From contig JAMLIC010000040.1 in the NCBI GenBank assembly GCA_023954375.1, positions 1 to 64,000 on the forward strand: DNA of 64,000 nucleotides. Reading direction: 5' to 3'. Position numbers and translations under genes: made by a program. Positions 8,296-20,100 of this stretch are shown piece by piece. Every line of letters begins with the position of its first letter. Position 1 is the first letter of the stretch. The notes below the pieces were generated by a model. That model was not told the origin of the DNA and did not search any database. It saw nothing but the letters and a program-made list of their open reading frames with translations. This DNA is from Planctomycetota bacterium. GTDB lineage: Bacteria > Planctomycetota > J058.

Positions 8296-9228
8296 ATGCG
8301 CCTCGCCTTCCTCGGCAGCGACGCCTTCGCCGTCCCCTCGCTCGAGGCCGCCGTCCGCGCCGGCCACGAGGTCGCGCTCGTGGTCACGAACCCCGACCGG
8401 CCGAAGGGGCGCTCGGGGGCGCCGCAGCCGACGCCCGTGAAGGAGGCCGCGCTGCGCCTGGGGCTGCCGGTCCTCCAGCCCGAGGGGCGGCTCGGGGCCG
8501 AGGCGGCCGAGCGCATCCGCGCCTCGGGGGCCGACCTGGGCGTCGTCGTCGCGTTCGGGCAGTTCCTCGGCCGGCGCGTGCGCGAGGCGCCGGCGCTGGG
8601 CTACTCGATCAACGTGCACGCCTCGCTCCTGCCGCGCTGGCGCGGCGCCGCGCCCGACTTCGGGGCGATCCTCGCCGGCGACCGCGAGACCGGCGTCTCG
8701 GTCCAGAAGGTCGACGCGGCGCTCGACGCGGGCGACGTGCTCGTCAGCCAGTCGACGGCGATCGGTGAGGACGAGCCGCGGGGCGCCCTGCGCGAGCGGC
8801 TGGGCGTCCTCGGGGCCGACCTGCTCGTGCGGGCGCTCGAGCTGATCGCCCGCGGCGAGGCCGCGTTCACGCCGCAGGACCCGGCGGGGGTGACGCACCA
8901 GGGGATCGTGAAGAAGGAGGACGGCCGCCTCGACCTGGCGCGGCCGGCCGACGAGCTGGCCCGGCGCGTGCGCGCGTGCGACCCGTGGCCCACCGGCACG
9001 CTCGACCTGCCCGACGGCCCGCTCCAGGTCCTGCGCGCCAGGGCCGTCGAGGGGGCGGGGCTCCCGGGGACCGTGCTCGACCCCGGCCAGGGCGACGGGC
9101 CCGTGGTCGTGGCCGCCGGGGAGCGCGCCCTGGCGCTCGTGGAGGTCAAGCCGGCGGGCAAGCGGGCCATGCCGGGCGCCGCCTGGGCGAGAGGGCGGCG
9201 CCTGCGCGCCGGGGACCGGCTGGCGTGA
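8296..9228 (+). CDS. fmt: Methionyl-tRNA formyltransferase
   Basis: Transfers a formyl group from 10-formyltetrahydrofolate to initiator Met-tRNA in the cytoplasm. The 310-residue length is normal for the family. The N-terminal catalytic domain begins MRLAFLGSDAFAVPSLEA and contains the signature SLLPRWRGAAP. The catalytic residues expected from Fmt are present as N106 and H108 (INVHAS) and D144 (DAGDVL). The C-terminal OB-like domain starts after residue 205 (THQGIVKKEDGRLD). The stop overlaps the GTG start of rsmB by four bases, a common fmt-rsmB arrangement that couples the two translation-related genes. Confidence 0.97.
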   Translation: MRLAFLGSDAFAVPSLEAAVRAGHEVALVVTNPDRPKGRSGAPQPTPVKEAALRLGLPVLQPEGRLGAEAAERIRASGADLGVVVAFGQFLGRRVREAPALGYSINVHASLLPRWRGAAPDFGAILAGDRETGVSVQKVDAALDAGDVLVSQSTAIGEDEPRGALRERLGVLGADLLVRALELIARGEAAFTPQDPAGVTHQGIVKKEDGRLDLARPADELARRVRACDPWPTGTLDLPDGPLQVLRARAVEGAGLPGTVLDPGQGDGPVVVAAGERALALVEVKPAGKRAMPGAAWARGRRLRAGDRLA

Positions 9229-10652
9229 GCCGGCGCGGCGGGCACGGCGGACGGGGCGGGCGGCGGCCGGCCCGCCGCCCGCCCCGTGACGAGGGCCCCC
9301 GGCGGCTCGCCGCGGGGATCGTCCGCGGCGTGCTCGAGGGGCGCGGCGCGGCGCGCACGCACATCGAGCGCGCCAGCGACCGCGGGTCATCGGCGCGCGA
9401 CCTCGGGCTGCTGACGGAGCTCGTCTACGGGACCGTCCGCCGGGTGGCCACGCTCGACGCCGTCCTGGGCGGCTGCGCCGCGCGCGGGCTCGTCCGCGTC
9501 GAGGAGCAGGTCCTCGCCCACCTGCGCGTGGCGGCCTACCAGCTCCTGTTCCTCGACCACGTGCCGGCCGCCGTCGCCGTGAGCGAGGCGGTCGAGGCGC
9601 AGGAGGAGCCGCACCTGCGCGGCTTCGTCAACGGCGTCCTGCGCGGCGTCACGCGCGCGCTCGCCGGCCGGACCGAGGACGACGCCCCGCCGCCGGGCGT
9701 GCCGTCGACGCGCCGCCTGCCCGGGCGCGAGCGGGGCTGGGTGCTCCTGGGGCAGGACCTCCTGCCCTCGGCCGAGCGCGACCCGGCGGCGTGGCTGGCG
9801 GCCGCGGCGTCGTTCCCGCTGTCGCTGACGAAGGTGTGGGTCGAGCGCTGGGGGCTCGAGGGCGCCCTCGAGGTGGCGCGGGCGCAGAACGAGCCGCCGC
9901 CCATGACGCTCAGGGCGAACTCGCTCCGGACGACGCGCGAGGCGCTCATCGAGCGCCTGCGCGCGGGCGGGCTCGAGGCCGCGCCGGGGCCGCTCCCGGG
10001 CTCGATCCGCCTCGGGGCCAGCCTGGCGTCCGGGGCGCTCGACGTCGTCGACGAGGGGCTGGCCGCCGTGCAGGACGAGACGGCCCAGCGCGTGGCGCCG
10101 TTCGTCGACCCGCGGCCCGGCGAGCGCGTCGTCGACCTGACCGCCGCGCCCGGCGGCAAGGTCGCGCACCTGGCCGAGCTCATGGGCGACCAGGGGCGCG
10201 TCGACGCCGTCGACGTCGACGACGGGCGCCTGGCGCGGGTGCGCGACGTCGTGCAGCGCTTCGGCCTCTCGTCGGTCGTGGTCGCGCTCACCTGTCCCGA
10301 GGACCCCCGGCCGCCCGACGACCCGCGCCCGATCGACCGCGTCCTCGTCGACGTCCCCTGCTCGAACACGGGCGTCCTGCGCCGCCGCGTCGAGGCCCGC
10401 TGGCGCCTCGACGAGGTCGACTGGGCCGGGCTCGAGGCGGTGCAGGCGCGGCTGCTCGCGCGCGCGGTCGACCTCGTCCGCCCGGGCGGCGTGGTCGTCT
10501 ACTCGACCTGCTCGATCGACGCGCGCGAGGACGAGGGGCGCGTGCGCGCCTTCCTCGCGAGCCGGCCGGGCGTGACGCTGGAGGCCGAGGAGCTGGTCCT
10601 GCCGGCCCGCGGCGGCGGGGACGGCGGCTACATGGCGCGGCTGCGCGCCTGA
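9225..10652 (+). CDS. rsmB: 16S rRNA (cytosine-C5) methyltransferase RsmB/Sun family
   Basis: SAM-dependent methyltransferase expected to make m5C967 in 16S rRNA. The start is the GTG at 9225, which overlaps the fmt stop as GTGA, giving 475 residues; a basic Gly/Arg-rich tail precedes the fold. An N-terminal NusB-like RNA-binding domain (about residues 25-130, with LVYGTVRR and GFVNGVLR) leads into the methyltransferase domain. That domain shows the SAM loop VDLTAAPGGK near residue 303, the PCS motif with C379 (DVPCSNTG) and the TCS motif with C429 (VVYSTCSID), the presumed nucleophile. Its last 25 bases overlap tail to tail with the convergent gene at 10628-11236. Confidence 0.94.
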   Translation: MSRRGGHGGRGGRRPARRPPRDEGPRRLAAGIVRGVLEGRGAARTHIERASDRGSSARDLGLLTELVYGTVRRVATLDAVLGGCAARGLVRVEEQVLAHLRVAAYQLLFLDHVPAAVAVSEAVEAQEEPHLRGFVNGVLRGVTRALAGRTEDDAPPPGVPSTRRLPGRERGWVLLGQDLLPSAERDPAAWLAAAASFPLSLTKVWVERWGLEGALEVARAQNEPPPMTLRANSLRTTREALIERLRAGGLEAAPGPLPGSIRLGASLASGALDVVDEGLAAVQDETAQRVAPFVDPRPGERVVDLTAAPGGKVAHLAELMGDQGRVDAVDVDDGRLARVRDVVQRFGLSSVVVALTCPEDPRPPDDPRPIDRVLVDVPCSNTGVLRRRVEARWRLDEVDWAGLEAVQARLLARAVDLVRPGGVVVYSTCSIDAREDEGRVRAFLASRPGVTLEAEELVLPARGGGDGGYMARLRA

Positions 10653-11236
10653 TCGTCGCCGCCGCCGAGCGTGGCGCGGACGAGGGCCTCGACCTCGCGG
10701 ACGCGGCGGACCCCCAGGAGGCCGTGACGGCTCTCGTGCAGCTCGGGGCTCCTGTCGGCGTTGCGACCCCACCCCCGCTGCACCTCGAGCACGATGTTCC
10801 CGGCGCCGTCCATGAACTCGATCACCTCCATCCCGGGCACCGCCTCCGGGCCATAGCAGCGGAAGTCGAGGAGCCCCCCGGCGACGTTATGGATGATGAC
10901 GCGGCGGTTTGTGAGGGCGTAGCCGGTGCCCGCGGCGCCCCGGTAGCAGAGGTAGGGGATCAGGAGCAGGAACAGCCCCGGCACGGCGCAGACGGTGCTG
11001 AGGGCGGTGTCGAGGCTCAGCCAGCCGGAGCTCAGGGCCACGACCCGCCCGACGGCGGCGAAGACGATGACGAAGGCCAGCCCGAAGGCCGCCGGGAGCA
11101 CGGCGGCGCCGACCTGCGGCAGGTGCCAGCGGACCGGCGCCGCGGCCCAGACGACCTCCTCGTCCTCCTCCAGGACCGCCTCGATCCGCTCGCGGGCCGC
11201 GGGCGGCAGGGCGGCGAGGAGCGCGCGGCCGCTCAC
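10628..11236 (-). CDS. Membrane protein with bacterial PH-like domain
   Basis: A 202-residue protein of unknown function. It has a short soluble N-terminus (EEDEEVVWAAAPVRWHL), two hydrophobic segments (about residues 45-70 and 80-98) and then a bacterial PH-like domain recognised by YALTNRRVIIHN, with a GPEAVPGMEVIEF strand region. The layout of two helices followed by a TNRR-type strand is that of bPH/DUF304-like membrane proteins. Its GTG start overlaps the stop of the upstream gene as GTGA, so the two are co-translated. Their C-termini are related (HGLLGVRRVREVEALVR here, HGLLGVQGVREVEALIR there), so the pair probably arose by duplication. Confidence 0.7.
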   Translation of the reverse strand: MSGRALLAALPPAARERIEAVLEEDEEVVWAAAPVRWHLPQVGAAVLPAAFGLAFVIVFAAVGRVVALSSGWLSLDTALSTVCAVPGLFLLLIPYLCYRGAAGTGYALTNRRVIIHNVAGGLLDFRCYGPEAVPGMEVIEFMDGAGNIVLEVQRGWGRNADRSPELHESRHGLLGVRRVREVEALVRATLGGGDDQARSRAM

Positions 11237-11822
11237 AGGAGCGCCTCGCGGATGAGCGCCTCGACCTCGCGGACGCCCTGGACCCCGAGGAGGCCGTGGC
11301 GCGTCACGTGGCCCTTGCGCCCGCGCTCGGTCTCGAACACGAGGTCGCCGTGCCCGGCGCGGTGCTCGATCCGGGTCATCGAGCGCAGCTCGTCAGGCCC
11401 GTAGATGCGGGTCCCGGCGGTCCCCCAGCCGTTGGCCTCGCACACGCGTAGCCGGTCCGGCTGGCCCCCTTCATCGCCCAGTGCGAACGCGGTCCAGGGG
11501 ACCGCGAAGAGGACCAGTGGCGAGCACGTGGATGAGGAGCGTCGCTCGGCGCGCGGTCGGACGCCCGCTTCGCCGCCGCGCCGGGCGGGGGGGCGAGCTG
11601 GACGCGCCGCCGCCCGCTCCCGCCGCCGGCGGGGACCGTCGACCGGCAGCCGGCGCAGCGGTCGCCCCCCTCCTCCCAGCAGCCGCGGTGGTGCCGCGCC
11701 AGGCACGCGTTGCACACCACGTTCTCGTCGTCGGGCGTGCAGTCCTCGCGGCAGAAGGGGCAGCGCCCGCGCGACCCGCCCCGGATCCACACGCCGTCCT
11801 CGAGCCGTCCCGACACGCTCAC
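11233..11822 (-). pseudogene. Frameshifted RING-like zinc finger plus PH-like membrane protein
   Basis: Two overlapping frames together look like one gene. From a GTG at 11822 the first frame encodes a RING or PHD-like cluster, with CPFC at residues 21-24, then VCNAC, ARHHRGCW and CAGC. That frame loses sense downstream. A second frame, ending at 11233, encodes a hydrophobic segment (LVLFAVPWTAFAL) and a C-terminus matching the neighbouring PH-like protein (GPDELRSM, HGLLGVQGVREVEALI). The TNRR strand of the PH domain is missing near 11430-11450, where SRTGYA in one frame and VCEANG in the other suggest a short deletion. At least one frameshift, between about 11440 and 11580, is therefore needed. 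True decay and sequencing error in this GC-rich DNA cannot be told apart. Prokaryotic RING-like fingers of this type are known; their role is not. Confidence 0.6.
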
Positions 11823-11916
11823 AACCTACCCGGGCCGGGGCCGGCGCGAACGCGCCCTCGCCGTGGCGCCGCGGGGACGGCGGCGGGGACGGCGCCTGCG
11901 GGCGCGCCCGCGAGAG

Positions 11917-11922
11917 TATGAT
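11917..11922 (+). promoter_or_regulatory. -10 element of glgB (TATGAT)
   Basis: TATGAT stands in otherwise GC-rich DNA 35 bases before the glgB ATG, leaving room for the CGGAG Shine-Dalgarno site at about 11945. No convincing -35 hexamer was found. Confidence 0.5.
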
Positions 11923-11957
11923 CCCACCTCCCTCCCGTCTCCCGCCGGAGCCTCCAC

Positions 11958-13901
<1,944 letters not shown>

Positions 13902-13944
13902 TCGGTCCGGGCTGGGCGCGCCCATGCCGCCACTCACCGTCAGA

Positions 13945-16056
13945 TCACGGAGACACCCAGACGGGCCGAAAGCCGGCGGAGAGGTCCGGGTGCATCGGCG
14001 CCCGGAACGTCGTGGTCGTCTTCCATGAGGCGGACTGGCAGTCTCCTCCGCGCGCGACCCGCTCCGCGCCGGGCGCAGGCGGGGTCAAGTCCCCGCGAGC
14101 GTAGCGGGCATAGGCTCCGCTCTCGTAGGAGTCCCCCGTCCACTCCTGCGCGTTGCCGATCATGTCATGCGCGCCGTAGGGCGACGCGCCTGCCGGAAAC
14201 GAGCCGACCGGAGCGGTCCCGGCGAAGCCGTCGTCGTAGCCGAGGAACGCACCGGCCCTCGGCCCGAAGGACGCCTCGAAGCCCCAGTCCTCCCTCCGGT
14301 AGGCCTCGTCGAGGACGTTGGCGAAGCGCGGCGTCCCGCGAGCAGGAGTGGTCCCGCCCCACGGGAAGGTGCGTCCGTCGGGGCCCCGCGCCGCCTTCTC
14401 CCACTGCGCCTCGCTCGGCAGCGCGAGACCGGCCCAGTCGCAGAACGCCTTCGCCTCGGCCCAGTTCACCTGCACCGGATGCGACAGATGCGTCGCGTTG
14501 TACCGGCGGTCCGCATCCGCTGTCCCCGTGGCGCGGAGGTACGCGACGTACTCCCGCACGGTCGTCTCGTAGCGGCCGATGAAGTAGCCCCGCTCCATGC
14601 GGTGCGTGTGCTGCGGCCGCTGGTCGGTGCGGACCATCGCGTCCTCAGGCCTGTCGCTGCCCATGACGAACGGCCCCGGCGGCACGTGAACCATCTCGAT
14701 CTCGAGCCCGCCCGGCGCGGTGTGCACGTAGATGTCGAAGCCCTGCTCCTTGCCCTTCAGGCGCGGGGGCGCCGGCCCTCTGGGCGCCAGGAGCGCCACC
14801 AGCCTTCGCCCCCTCTCCACGAGCGGGTCGTCGTCGCCGAGGTCCTGGGCGAGGCTCTCCAGCGCGCGCTGGACCTCAGCGACGCGGGCCTGGAGGTCCG
14901 CCGGCCACGCCGGCTGCTCGTCGGGCCGGGTGGCGCGGAGGATCGGCTCCGCGGCCCGCCAGACGAGCTCCAGCTCCCGCTCCGCACGGGCCCCGAGCGC
15001 GGCCCGGCGGCGCTCGGCCCACGCCGCGCGCACCCGCGGGCTCACGTCGTCGCCGAAGCGCTCGAGCGCCCGATCGACGGCGAGGACCGCGCCGCGCACG
15101 GCGCCACTGGTCGCCGCGGCCCGTCCGTCTGCGGAGGTCGCCAGCTCGCGGTCGACGGCGTCGATGAGCTTGTTGACCAGCACGTCTCGCGGGCGCGCGG
15201 CGGCGGCGCCGTCGTCAGCGGAGCGCGGCCGGAGGAGATGGCGCGTCGCGCCGGGCTGCAGGCGCTCGACCTCGCGCACGAAGTCCGAGAGCTCGAGCTT
15301 CACGTTGTAGAACGTCGAGAACACGCGGCTGAAGATCGGGAAGCCATCGCCGCGGCGCTCGCGCAGGCGCAGCATCTGCTGGAAGATCGCCTTCGACTGC
15401 GCGGCGCTGAAGAAGTGGTCGGGTCGGAACGGCTCGCGCCGCCGATGGCGCCCGTCCCGCGCGTTCAGCACCGACGCGTTGAACGAGCGCTCCCAGGCCG
15501 GGCTCGCGGGGACGTCCCAGCCCCACGCGCCCGCTCGTCCGAACACGCCGGGGTAGGGCCGGTGGACGAAGAACCGTCCGGCCTCGAGGCCCAGCTCGGC
15601 CTCCGGGTCGCACCAGAGGATGAAGTCGAGGTCGACGACCCGGACCCTCCGCAGGAGGTCCGCCGACACCTCGAGGTCGACGCCGCCCGAGGCGTTCTCG
15701 GCGACACGCACGACGCCCGCGCCATCGACGGCGGTGACGCTCGAGGTGCCGCCGATCCGGAGGGACGAGGCCAGCGGCCCTTCGAAGTCGTAGCGCGCCT
15801 CGAAGAGCCACAGGAGCTCGCCAAGGAGGCTCGCGAAGCGATAGCGGAGGTCGATGCGCAACCCGGTGACCACGACCTCCTGGGAGCCCGCCGTCGCGAC
15901 GCCCTCGAAGCGCTTCGAGACCTCGCCCTCGATGACGCCGGAGGGCGAGGACTCGCCTCGAGCCGGGGCCGACCCCGCCACGGCGAGGGCGAGGGCGAGG
16001 GCGAACGCGAGCGACGCTGCGACGCCGCCCGCCCCGCCAGCCAGGCGCAGGGTCAT
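13945..16056 (-). CDS. Exported protein with C-terminal FGE/SUMF1-like domain
   Basis: This 703-residue protein begins with a signal peptide (LAFALALALAVAGSAPARG) and has a long N-terminal region of about 430 residues that I do not recognise. The last 240 residues are a formylglycine-generating-enzyme-like (SUMF1) domain, recognised by EMVHVPPGPFVMGSDRPED, YETTVREYVAY, LPSEAQWEKAARGPDG, NAQEWTGDSY and the terminal SAGFRPVWVSP. The segment RVARGGDCQSASW keeps one cysteine, but the second active-site cysteine of true FGE is not seen, so this is more likely a binding or structural variant. The ATG at 16056 overlaps the stop of the upstream lipoprotein gene (ATGA), which indicates one operon. Confidence 0.82.
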   Translation of the reverse strand: MTLRLAGGAGGVAASLAFALALALAVAGSAPARGESSPSGVIEGEVSKRFEGVATAGSQEVVVTGLRIDLRYRFASLLGELLWLFEARYDFEGPLASSLRIGGTSSVTAVDGAGVVRVAENASGGVDLEVSADLLRRVRVVDLDFILWCDPEAELGLEAGRFFVHRPYPGVFGRAGAWGWDVPASPAWERSFNASVLNARDGRHRRREPFRPDHFFSAAQSKAIFQQMLRLRERRGDGFPIFSRVFSTFYNVKLELSDFVREVERLQPGATRHLLRPRSADDGAAAARPRDVLVNKLIDAVDRELATSADGRAAATSGAVRGAVLAVDRALERFGDDVSPRVRAAWAERRRAALGARAERELELVWRAAEPILRATRPDEQPAWPADLQARVAEVQRALESLAQDLGDDDPLVERGRRLVALLAPRGPAPPRLKGKEQGFDIYVHTAPGGLEIEMVHVPPGPFVMGSDRPEDAMVRTDQRPQHTHRMERGYFIGRYETTVREYVAYLRATGTADADRRYNATHLSHPVQVNWAEAKAFCDWAGLALPSEAQWEKAARGPDGRTFPWGGTTPARGTPRFANVLDEAYRREDWGFEASFGPRAGAFLGYDDGFAGTAPVGSFPAGASPYGAHDMIGNAQEWTGDSYESGAYARYARGDLTPPAPGAERVARGGDCQSASWKTTTTFRAPMHPDLSAGFRPVWVSP

Positions 16057-17093
16057 CGCGCCACCTCCGTCAGCAGGCGCCCGTGTGCGTCGAGGTGGCG
16101 CGTGATGGCCTCGAAGTCGCCGAGGTCGGCCGCGAGCGCGGCCGCCGCCTCGTGGTGCAGCGCGGCGGCGCGCAGGTCCGCACGGTAAGACGCGTGAGAC
16201 TTCGCCACGCGCCCCTCCTCGAGGAGGGTCGCCAGCTCGGCCAGCCGGGCGAGGCGGCCGGGAGCGTCCTGCGCTCCCAGGGCCTCGAGCTCGGCCTCGA
16301 GCGCGAGGATCCTCGCGGCGCGCCCCCGGCGGGCCTCCTCCTCCCTGCGCAGACGCTCCCGCTCCTCGCGCGCCAGCTGCTCCCGGCGGCTCGCGTCGGC
16401 GCGCGCAGCGTCGGCCCTCGCCTGCGTGGCCTGCGCCTGTTCGCGACGCAGCGCCGCGAGGTCGAGGGTGACGGCCCCCTCGGTCGCGGTCGCGCCCTCG
16501 ACCTCGGCGGTGACCTCGACCGCGCCGAGGTGCGCCGCGCCGTGCACCCAGTCCTGCACGGACACGACCGCTCCTCCGGACGTCACGCCGACCCGCTTCG
16601 CGAGGTCGGTCCCCTCGACGTGGAGCCGGACCCGCAAGGGGGCGCGCGGGAGCACCCACGCGTCCTCGGACTCGGTCCGCCGGCCGACCTCCCGGGTGAC
16701 CGTCGTCTCCTGGCTGTGGAGGAACGACAGCTCGCCGTCGCCGAGGGCGATGAGCCAGTAGAACGGGTTCCACCAGCCGAAGAGGGCGAACAGCGCGACC
16801 GAGGAGGCGCTCGCGGCCTCAGTCCGCGACTCGGTCGCCTGCTCGGTCTCCACGTACTCGCGCCGCGTGACCTCCTTCTCGCGGAGCACCATCCGGAGGC
16901 TCGGGCCCCCGTCGCCCGACGCCTCCAGGGAGAGCGTGGCCCGGTAGTGGCCGGTTCGCTCCCGGGTCGTGCCGGCGAGGGTCGGCGGCCCGGGCCGCCA
17001 GGGGCCGACGGTCGTGCAGCCTCCAGCGAGGAGGGCGCACGCGGCGACCCACCGGCCGGCACGGGCCCGGCGCACGGCGTGCAGCGTGTCCAC
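16053..17093 (-). CDS. Lipoprotein with C-terminal coiled coil
   Basis: A 346-residue exported lipoprotein: an N-terminal signal ends in a lipobox LLAGGC at about residue 25. The middle contains a short hydrophobic stretch (FALFGWWNPFYWLIALG) and a beta-rich part. The C-terminal third is a charged coiled coil (REQLAREERERLRREEEARR). I do not recognise the family. The GTG at 17093 sits in a small inverted repeat (CACACC-CTT-GGTGTG, 17091-17105); a GTG at 17075 (MRRARAGRW) would give a more typical signal peptide. The ATGA overlap with the FGE-like gene suggests the two exported proteins work together. Confidence 0.78.
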   Translation of the reverse strand: MDTLHAVRRARAGRWVAACALLAGGCTTVGPWRPGPPTLAGTTRERTGHYRATLSLEASGDGGPSLRMVLREKEVTRREYVETEQATESRTEAASASSVALFALFGWWNPFYWLIALGDGELSFLHSQETTVTREVGRRTESEDAWVLPRAPLRVRLHVEGTDLAKRVGVTSGGAVVSVQDWVHGAAHLGAVEVTAEVEGATATEGAVTLDLAALRREQAQATQARADAARADASRREQLAREERERLRREEEARRGRAARILALEAELEALGAQDAPGRLARLAELATLLEEGRVAKSHASYRADLRAAALHHEAAAALAADLGDFEAITRHLDAHGRLLTEVAR

Positions 17094-17142
17094 ACCCTTG
17101 GTGTGCCAGCCGGACCTGGCGGAGTCAAGCGGCTCGCGCGAG

Positions 17143-20100
17143 CTACGGACGCTCGATCACGATGGTCGCGCCGTCCCCCCGCCCGTGCGTGTCGGGCGCG
17201 TAGACGGCCTCGGCGAACGTCGGCAGGGCCGTGAACCGCCCGGCCACCTCGGCCCGCAGGTCGTAGGTGTACTCGAAGCTGGCCGCGCCGGTCTCGGGGT
17301 GCCTGAGCGGCAGGTGCGTGGCGAAGAACACGACGCGGTCGTCGTGGACCTCGCGCGCGCTCGCCCACCACGTCCACCGCGACGCGGCGTCGTCGGTCAC
17401 GACCTCGAAGCCGACCGGGAAGCGGTCCTCGAGGTTCACGTGCTCGACCGCGCCCGGGCGGGTGACGGTCATCGTCAGCCGCACGCGCACGCGCTGCCCC
17501 TGCCGCACGCGCCCGCCGACCAGCGGCCGCTCGGTCTCGACCACCTGGCGCGTGGCCGGGTCGATCGAGGTCTCGACGAGCGAGTACTCGCGCCGGAGCC
17601 GGATCCCGCGGTCCTCGGCCACGAGCGGGTCCTGCCGCACCGTCTGCTGGAGGACCGCGGCGTGGTAGAGCGCGCCGCGCCCCTGGCGCTCGACGACGAC
17701 CGTGTTCGCGCCGGCGCGGAGCGCCGACCCGGGCACGGTGATCGCGCGCGCCGGCTTCGCCACGTCGGCCGCCGCGAAGCGGCCGGCGAACACCTGCTGG
17801 CCGTTGACCTGCACCGTGACCGCGAGGTCGGGGTCGAGCTCGCCCGTGGCCCGCACGTGCTCGGCGAGCGTCATGACGACCGCGGCCGTGTCCTTGGTCG
17901 TCGTGTACTGGCCGCTGGCCTGCCGCCGCTCCATGAGCCACGCCACCGCCGCCGCCACCTTGTCGCTCTGCGGCGACGCCGCCAGGTAGGCGCGGGCCAC
18001 GTAGGCCGTCGTCTCGACCGGGTTGCTCATCCACTGGCCGTACTGCACGGTGTTGCCCTGCCAGTGGCAGCGGCCCGGCGTCTCGATCGCGCTCCGGTCG
18101 AGCTCGGCGAGCACGTCGCGCGCGAGCGCCTGCTCGCCGGCCATGACCAGCGAGAGGACGAGCACGCCCCGGGCGTAGTCGTTGAGCGCGGCGCGCTGCC
18201 GCGCGAGGTCGCGCAGGTCGGCCCGGCGCACCCGGCCGGCGGTCGCCAGCGCGTAGGTCTGGTAGGCCCGCCCGTCGAGGTCGTCGAGGCGCCGGTCGAG
18301 CCGGTGCTCGAGGAACGCCGCCGCCTGCTCGAGCATGGGCGCCGGCACCTCGAAGCCGCCGCGCCCGGCGAGCGCGAGCCCATACAGCACGTAAGCGCTC
18401 ACGTACGGGTGGCTCTCGTTCTGGGCGAACCAGCCGAAGCCGCCGTCGGGGTTCTGCATGCCCTGGAGCTGGTCGACGCCGACCTTGACCATCTCCGGCA
18501 GCGCGGCCATGAGCGCCGCGTCCTCGCGGCCGATCGTCCGCAGCACCTCGGCCACGACGACGTCGGGGAGGAACTTCGACATGAGCTGCTCGACGCAGCC
18601 GTAGGGGTAGCCGACCAGGTAGTCGAGCGACTCGAGCATGGTGCCGGCGAGCGACGGCGCCAGGCTGAGCTTCAGCTCGGTGCCGGCGTCGATCGCCGCC
18701 GCGTCCTTCGTCAGCCGCAGGGTGACGCGCCCGTCGCGCAGGAGCGACCCGGCCTGGGCGTCGCGGCGCACGGCGCCGCGGGCGGCGACGGGCAGCGTCA
18801 GGCGCAGGGCGTCCTGGTCGAAGGTCGCGTCGGCGCGCGCCTCGAGCGAAGCCCTGGCGACCGACTCGACGCGCACCGGCCAGGTGACGCGCGCGTGGCC
18901 GCCGCGGGGGACGTTCACGGTGCGCGAGGCCGCGCCGAGGACGGTCACGCCCTGGGCGGCGAGGCGCACGGTCACGCGCGCCGGGTCGGCGCCCGGGGCG
19001 CCGTCCTTGGCCAGGTTGTGCACGACGGCGGCGAGCGTCATCTCGTCGCCCTCGACGAGGGTGCGCGGCGCCGCCAGGCGCACGATCAGGTCCTTGCGCA
19101 CGAGGGTGGTCGTCTTCGTCTCCCCGACCTGCGCGCCGCGGGTCACGGCCCGCGCCGTCAGCCGCCAGGTGGTCAGGTCGTCCGAGAAGGTCTCCGTGAG
19201 GGTGGCCTCGCCGCGCAGGTCGGTGACGACGCTGCCGACGAACCTGAGCGTGTCGACGAAGCGCTCGCGCGCCGCGCCGCCCTCGGCGCGGCCGGCGTCG
19301 CCGGGGGCCGCCTCGGCCACGCCCGCCTTGAGCATCACCGGCCCCCACCAGCCGCCGCCGTGCGCGCCGACCGTGGTCACCTGGTTGCCGCCGCGCGGGT
19401 AGAAGGTCTCGCGCAGCGCCGGCGCCTGGTCCTCACGCAGCCCGTAGATCGCCTCGTCGACGACCCCGAGCGCCACGTCGGCCTCGACCGGCCGGCCCAG
19501 GCGGTCCGTCGTCTTGATCAGGAGCGTGCCCCGGTCGCCCGGGCGGTACTCCGGTCGGTCCGCCGTGATCGTCACCTCGACCAGGGCGTCGAGCGGCGGG
19601 ACGATCAGCTCCTTCTCCGCCTGCTGCACGCCGTCGCGCGTCGGCACGAGGACCGAGGCGAAGACGTTGGGCGCCATGTCAGCGGTGACGCGAACGGCGA
19701 CCAGGCCGAGGCCGTGGACGATCGGGAAGGAGTAGGCGCTGTGCATGCCGCGCGACTCGAGCGTGAGGAGGCCGCGCCCCTCGCGCACGGGCGCGCGCAC
19801 GAGGAGGAGCGCCGTGTCGCCGGGCGCGTAGGCCTCCTTGTCGGCCGTCACCGAGACCGACTGCCACGACCAGTCGACGCCGCCGCGGTCGTCGTGGACC
19901 CAGAGCGTCCGCTCCGACGTGACCCGGTTGGCGCCGACGTCGAGCGCCGTGGCGGTGATCACGAACTGCGCCCGCGTGCGCACGAGGAGGCGCAGCCCGG
20001 CCGTGCCGTCGGGGCCGGTCACGAGCGTGCGCGACACGCGGAGGTCGCGGTTGCCCTGCGGGTCGACCGCCTCGATCCGCAGCGCCACCGGCACCCCGGC

